Shown here one piece after another: positions 59,834 to 64,000 of a DNA stretch of 64,000 nucleotides. The notes under the pieces were generated by a model. That model was given only the letters and a program-made list of their open reading frames with translations. It did no database searches and had not been told where the DNA came from. The DNA lies in the NCBI RefSeq assembly GCF_013372105.1, contig NZ_CP053825.1:1116001-1180000 (forward strand). Direction: 5' to 3'. The stretch is from Campylobacter armoricus (GTDB lineage Bacteria > Campylobacterota > Campylobacteria > Campylobacterales > Campylobacteraceae). The stretch's first letter is position 1, and each line of letters opens with the position of its first letter. The translations under genes and the position numbers were made by a program.

Positions 59834-61115
59834 ATAAAACCTCTGAAGTAGAAAGTTTAGAAATTCCTTTGATAGAAAATAAGCATCCTAAAAATACTAT
59901 AAGCACTGCAAAAAATAAGCAAATTGGTAAAATAATCCAAGAGATTGCGATGATATGTTCAAATATACTCAAAGCAATAATTTCTGATATACCCATACCA
60001 AAAGCAAAACCCAAAACAGCTCCAACTAAAGCCACAACAACACCTTCTAAAACAAAAATCATATAAATTTGCAAAGTGCTAGCACCTAAAGCTTTTAAAA
60101 GTCCTATTTCACTTCTTCTTCTAAAAATATCTGCACTCATTAAAGACGAGATGGCTATAGAAGCTACTATTAAGCATATAATGCTAACCACTGCCATTAA
60201 AGATTGAATTTTAGATACTATTAAACTTTCTGCGTCTGAAATTGCACTTACAACTTTTGTGCTAGCACCTTTAAAATCTTCTGCAATTTGATAAGCAATA
60301 GAACTTACATAAGCAGTGCAATACCACTGATCGTATTCAAGTTGATTTAAACTATCCACATCGCGTCTTGCTTTTTGTGCTAAATCATTTTCAGGTATAG
60401 TCAAAGCCGAAACTTCTGCTTTAGCAAATAAACCTTCTTTCTTTGAAAGCTTTTGTGCTAAAAGTAAAGAAGTGATGATTTTATTCGAAAAAGCTTGAGT
60501 TAAATCTATAATACCAACAATTTTTACTTTGAAAATTTGCTCATTTTGCACAAGAGATATTTCATCATCTATTTTTAAATCATACTTTTGCGCTAAGTCT
60601 TTACCCAACATTACCTCATCTAAGCTATCATCTTTTGGATAATTTCCTTGTATTTTGCTATATTTGTATAACTCTTTAATCCCTGCATAAAAATCATCAT
60701 CATCTTGCACCTTTATAGCCTTATCAAAATAAGTTCCCACCAAAGATACATTTTCATAATCTGCATCTGAAGTTTGAATTTTTACTTGAGTATCTAAAAA
60801 TGGCGCAAAGGCATTGATATTATTTCTCCAAAAAATTTCTTTTATAGTGTGAAGCTTGTTTTCTTCTAAGAAATTTTGGTTTTTTAAAGGTTCATAAATT
60901 TTATTACCCACCTCTACACTCAAACTTGCACCTTTGGGTAAAACTAAAATGTTTGATCCATAACTTCTTAGTTCTTTTGTAATCTCATTGCCTATACCCA
61001 AAGTAAGATTTAACATCGTAGCCATAAGCAAAGTAGCTAAAAAAATCGTTAGCAAAGCTAGAGATTTTTGAATTTTATTTTGGAAAATAGAATTTTTTAT
61101 AATCTTAATTTGCAT
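59823..61115 (-). CDS. FtsX-type ABC permease (p19 iron system, first)
   Basis: This 430-aa permease begins at the ATG at 61115, which lies 6 nt after AGGAA; the in-frame ATG two codons upstream is too close. It has an N-terminal helix, a periplasmic domain of about 240 residues and three C-terminal helices, with the FtsX core motif SADIFRRRSEIGLLKALG near residue 330. It belongs to the p19-linked cluster found in C. jejuni as Cj1661. Confidence 0.9.
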   Translation of the reverse strand: MQIKIIKNSIFQNKIQKSLALLTIFLATLLMATMLNLTLGIGNEITKELRSYGSNILVLPKGASLSVEVGNKIYEPLKNQNFLEENKLHTIKEIFWRNNINAFAPFLDTQVKIQTSDADYENVSLVGTYFDKAIKVQDDDDFYAGIKELYKYSKIQGNYPKDDSLDEVMLGKDLAQKYDLKIDDEISLVQNEQIFKVKIVGIIDLTQAFSNKIITSLLLAQKLSKKEGLFAKAEVSALTIPENDLAQKARRDVDSLNQLEYDQWYCTAYVSSIAYQIAEDFKGASTKVVSAISDAESLIVSKIQSLMAVVSIICLIVASIAISSLMSADIFRRRSEIGLLKALGASTLQIYMIFVLEGVVVALVGAVLGFAFGMGISEIIALSIFEHIIAISWIILPICLFFAVLIVFLGCLFSIKGISKLSTSEVLYGK

Positions 61116-62526
61116 AGTCATTTCCTAATAAATTATGAATTCTATATTTTGAAGTTTTATTTATATCAATGTATTTTAAAGGATCATTCTTAAACTCTTC
61201 ATAGTTTTTTTCATTGGCAAAAAAGTATGTTCTTCCTTTATAAACATAAGATCTTGGTGCTTTTAAATTGATAAGTTCTGTATTATCGATAGGATCATAA
61301 ACTTTCTTTTCTACTACTTGAGTGAAAAAATTTACCCCATCTAAAATTTCTGAAAAAGGTATGATAACTTTACCATTTTCAAATTTATATTTCATCGGTA
61401 TAGGATTACATCCACCAGCTTTACCTACACTTGGTAAGAAAATTCTAACATTACAAGAAATACAAATTAATTCTCCGCCTTTTTTAACATAACCCATATC
61501 ACCACAAATACTACAAGCATCAAAAACCGCCACCGGAGAGTCTTTGTCTTCTCTTTTGTTGATTAAGAAAAATCTTACCACTTTACCCTCATCGCTAATA
61601 TAAGCAAAGCGGTGTAAATTGTTATCTCTTAAAATCGCTACATCAAAGACAAATTCATCATTTTCATTTGGCTCTACATAACTTGGCTCATCTATGGTTA
61701 CAGGTCTTGAAGCATGCAAGTCATAAAAAAGAAAAATACAAAGACTTAAAACCATAGCGCTAAAAACGCTTGCACTAAAATTTGTGATTTTTGAATTTTT
61801 AGCATAATTTTTTCTAAATTCTATATCAAAATCTTTTTTCTTGGTATTTTCACCCACTCTTTGCTTTAGAGCTAAAACTATACAAATTCCTAACAATAAA
61901 AACCATATATAAGTATAAAATTTAGCATAATACACACTTTTTGCTACATAACTTAAATATAAACTTTCAGTTTCTATAACACCTTCTCTCATAAGATGTA
62001 ATAAAATTTGAGCTAAAGTTTCATTTAGATAAAAAATCACAATAATAAATAAAAATAAATTTAAAAACTTAAATTTAAATTCTCTTAGCCATCTTGTAAA
62101 AAGATAAATTCCAAAACATAATACAAAAGCAAGCAAAATGAGCCCAAAAGAGTTAATCGCCAAAGAATCTAAGAAATTAGTGCTTAATATAGGAAAATCT
62201 ATAGAAATATGTAAGTATTTTATGCCAAAAGCAAAAGATAATAAAAAAAGTAAAATAGCTTGAATTTTTTCTTTTAAAAAATTATTTCGTATAAAAGAAA
62301 AAATAATAATAACCAAAAACAATAAAACAAATAAAATATCATTAGAAAAATATAACAAATCATAATTTAGTGTCTTAGCACTAATAAAAAAAGCAAAATA
62401 AGAAAAAACAAAACCCACAAAAGCAAGTTTAAACACTAAAGAAGTTTTTAAATTATAAAAAAATAAAGCACCCAAAAGTGCATAAGGAAAAAATACTCCA
62501 AAAAAATGTACAAAATAAATCGACAT
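61105..62526 (-). CDS. Polytopic membrane protein with DUF2318 iron-sulfur domain
   Basis: This 473-aa protein has about eight hydrophobic segments in the N-terminal 290 residues, and then a soluble C-terminal domain. That domain has CSICGDMGYVKKGGELICISC, followed by GKAGGCNPIPM and KYIDINK; this is DUF2318, predicted to bind a cluster or metal. It fits a membrane oxidoreductase that reduces ferric iron for the FTR1/P19 pair or takes electrons from the thioredoxins. It is the p19 operon gene corresponding to Cj1660, and overlaps the next gene by 11-17 nt. Confidence 0.88.
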   Translation of the reverse strand: MSIYFVHFFGVFFPYALLGALFFYNLKTSLVFKLAFVGFVFSYFAFFISAKTLNYDLLYFSNDILFVLLFLVIIIFSFIRNNFLKEKIQAILLFLLSFAFGIKYLHISIDFPILSTNFLDSLAINSFGLILLAFVLCFGIYLFTRWLREFKFKFLNLFLFIIVIFYLNETLAQILLHLMREGVIETESLYLSYVAKSVYYAKFYTYIWFLLLGICIVLALKQRVGENTKKKDFDIEFRKNYAKNSKITNFSASVFSAMVLSLCIFLFYDLHASRPVTIDEPSYVEPNENDEFVFDVAILRDNNLHRFAYISDEGKVVRFFLINKREDKDSPVAVFDACSICGDMGYVKKGGELICISCNVRIFLPSVGKAGGCNPIPMKYKFENGKVIIPFSEILDGVNFFTQVVEKKVYDPIDNTELINLKAPRSYVYKGRTYFFANEKNYEEFKNDPLKYIDINKTSKYRIHNLLGNDYAN

Positions 62527-62578
62527 AGGCTCTTCTTTGATAGAATTTATTTATAAAATCAATAATTTCATAAATAAA

Positions 62579-62596
62579 CCCTAGCAAAAGCTAGGG
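62579..62596 (-). terminator. Hairpin between p19 and the downstream membrane gene
   Basis: A perfect 7-bp GC-rich stem (CCCTAGC, 4-nt loop, GCTAGGG) lies just after the p19 stop and before the next gene, and is followed on the minus strand by TTTATTTATG. It may reduce read-through from ftr1-p19 into the ABC genes or stabilise the p19 message. Confidence 0.55.
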
Positions 62597-62600
62597 AAAA

Positions 62601-63122
62601 TCACTTAGGTTTTCCTGTGTATTTGAAGTTATATTTAACTGAAAATGGTTCAAACCATTTGCCAACACCTGTTTCTTTATCAACATGGCGACCAAAACCT
62701 TGTTTTTCTGGGCTTTCTATTAAAAATACCAGCTCATAATTTCCTATACCTGTATCCATTTTTAAATTTGCACCATAATGAGGACCATCATCTGCAACCA
62801 TAGGCATAAGAGTTCCTGTTTTTACTTTACCATTATCAAGATTAGTTAGCTTGTAAGCTATGGTTAGATAAGGTATCCAAAAACCTTCTGGAAAACCGTT
62901 TTTATTGCCCTTTAATGCATGAATATCTGCTTCAAGGTGAATGTCTGCTAAACTAGCTGCAAGATCAATTCCTCTTGGTTCCATTTCGATTGGTTGTAGA
63001 TAAACCGCTGCTATTTCCATACCATTTAACTCATAAGGATCACCAATTGGCACCTCTGCTGCAAAAACTGAACTAGCTAAAATACTAGCTGCTGCACCTA
63101 AACTTAATAAAGTTTTTTTCAT
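62601..63122 (-). CDS. p19: P19 periplasmic iron-binding protein
   Basis: P19 is a periplasmic dimer that binds Fe2+ and Cu2+ for the FTR1 permease, and it is required for growth in low iron in C. jejuni. The 173-aa protein has a signal peptide of about 22 residues ending FAAE, then PIGDPYELNGMEIAAVYLQP. The metal ligands are Met and His in IEMEPRGIDLAASLADIHLEADIHA and in a downstream conserved His. Its start overlaps the ftr1 stop (ATGA). Confidence 0.95.
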   Translation of the reverse strand: MKKTLLSLGAAASILASSVFAAEVPIGDPYELNGMEIAAVYLQPIEMEPRGIDLAASLADIHLEADIHALKGNKNGFPEGFWIPYLTIAYKLTNLDNGKVKTGTLMPMVADDGPHYGANLKMDTGIGNYELVFLIESPEKQGFGRHVDKETGVGKWFEPFSVKYNFKYTGKPK

Positions 63123-64000
63123 ATTTTCTCCCTTTTATTTGAAATTTGCTTTGTTATAAAAATACCCATAATGAGTAAGATTAAAACCATAAACTGAGGT
63201 ATGATACTCTCATAGTAAGGATAAATTCCAAGCCATAAAATTCCTTCAAAATCAAAAGGAAGTAAGCTTGGTGTGATAACCTTAGCTTCTATGAGCTCAC
63301 CGATGCCTTTGCCCGTAAAGACAAAGACCATATAAAAAATAATGTATGAAGTTATATAGAAAAATTGTTTCACTGGTATCTTTAAAGCACCAGCTTTTAG
63401 TAAATAATAAAGTATGATAAGTATAATTAAACCACTAGCTAAACCTATGAATATAAAACTATAATCTGTGCTTGTTTTTGCATCAAATAATAAAGCCTGA
63501 TAAAAAAGAATAGTTTCAGCACCTTCTCTATACACAGCTAAAAACACACTAAACCATAAGGTTTTTGCTGAATTATTTGAAATAGCCTCCACTGCTTGAG
63601 TTTTTACATAATTTGCCCATTTTTTATTTTGTGCATTTGACAAAAGCCAAAAACCAACATAAAATAGTAATGCTACGGCTATAAGCATAGTAACGCCTTC
63701 TAAAAGCTCTCTACTTTGTCCGGCTTGTTCTTTGAAAATCCATGAAATAAAAAATGCAGTTACAAAGCTTAAAAATACCCCGCTCCAAAGTGCTGAATAT
63801 ACTATATTTAAACGCTTTTTATTGCCACTTTGAACTAGGTATGAAACAATAGCTACAATGATAATTAAAGCCTCTAAACCTTCTCTTAAAATAATACCCA
63901 AAGCCCATATAAACAAAGACATAGGTGAAGATTCTTGAATTTTATCCAAAGAACTTTCCACTAAAGCACTAAGTTCATCAAAATTTTGTTTTAATTCTTC
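63119..64000 (-). CDS. ftr1: FTR1-family iron permease, 3' part only
   Basis: This is the C-terminal part of a high-affinity iron permease, continuing past the window end; the frame is open from base 64000, so the GTG at 63961 is not the true start. Seven hydrophobic segments are visible. Two iron-binding REGxE motifs appear: ILREGLEALIIIV in the first half and YREGAETILF in the second. The missing N-terminal part is usually a long periplasmic region. It heads the p19 system, so the promoter and any Fur box are outside the window. Confidence 0.94.
   Translation of the reverse strand, partial: EELKQNFDELSALVESSLDKIQESSPMSLFIWALGIILREGLEALIIIVAIVSYLVQSGNKKRLNIVYSALWSGVFLSFVTAFFISWIFKEQAGQSRELLEGVTMLIAVALLFYVGFWLLSNAQNKKWANYVKTQAVEAISNNSAKTLWFSVFLAVYREGAETILFYQALLFDAKTSTDYSFIFIGLASGLIILIILYYLLKAGALKIPVKQFFYITSYIIFYMVFVFTGKGIGELIEAKVITPSLLPFDFEGILWLGIYPYYESIIPQFMVLILLIMGIFITKQISNKREKI

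Overview
The window is about 70% A+T with very tight gene packing. Its gene content and local order match Campylobacter, most likely the C. lari group. From memory of C. jejuni NCTC 11168, several blocks are recognisable: lepA; hemD/thi; a Cj0990-Cj0998-like block with hemB, hemN, ribA and rsmG; a Cj0905-Cj0911-like block with alr, an LD-carboxypeptidase, PCuAC and SCO1; gyrA-ctsW-mapA; a long Cj1046-Cj1062-like block from thiF to a CinA-like gene; and the p19 iron-uptake operon (Cj1658-Cj1665-like). The blocks are joined differently from C. jejuni. The exact species cannot be read from the sequence.

Layout. 1-9.1 kb: the 3' end of lepA, a flagellar-type (sigma-28) gene of unknown function, a MATE exporter, a TPP-riboswitch operon thiD-thiM-thiE-thiamine-binding protein-hemD, a low-molecular-weight tyrosine phosphatase and a chemoreceptor. 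9-14.9 kb: rsmG, ribA, hemB, a DUF2603 gene, hemN and a two-cluster iron-sulfur oxidoreductase subunit. 15-24.6 kb: peptidoglycan (alr, LD-carboxypeptidase), copper delivery (PCuAC, SCO1), a LolC/E-like permease, lipoproteins, gyrA, ctsW and mapA. 24.7-37 kb: a DASS transporter, then a long minus-strand block murC to thiF that includes mutS2, a type IIG restriction-modification enzyme, a sirtuin, a LysE transporter and dapE. 37-43.7 kb: two tandem autotransporter genes sharing an almost identical 1.48 kb 3' half. 43.7-51.6 kb: a nitrilase-fold protein, xseB, guaB, gatA, a 35-aa membrane protein, ileS and a CinA-like protein. 51.6-56.9 kb: a two-partner secretion system (TpsA adhesin, TpsB transporter). 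57.1-64 kb: the p19/FTR1 iron-uptake operon, cut by the window end.

The most interesting feature is a set of surface and specificity genes built around homopolymer tracts. There are only three long G/C tracts. They lie in the type IIG enzyme (G9, in frame), autotransporter 2 (G10, out of frame from its best start) and tpsA (G9, in frame). The only three internal frameshifts that I can see are also one-base losses in poly-A runs, in autotransporter 1, autotransporter 2 and tpsB. The housekeeping genes carry many similar A runs and stay open, so this looks like real variation or decay of surface genes, although homopolymer sequencing error must be excluded.

A second theme is thiamine. The riboswitch operon carries thiazole salvage (ThiM) and a thiamine-binding protein. 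The thiF next to dapE stands alone, without the thiS, thiG and thiH that I recall beside it in C. jejuni. This suggests a shift from thiazole synthesis to salvage. No tRNA, rRNA, insertion sequence or CRISPR array was seen, and no gap between genes exceeds about 300 bases.
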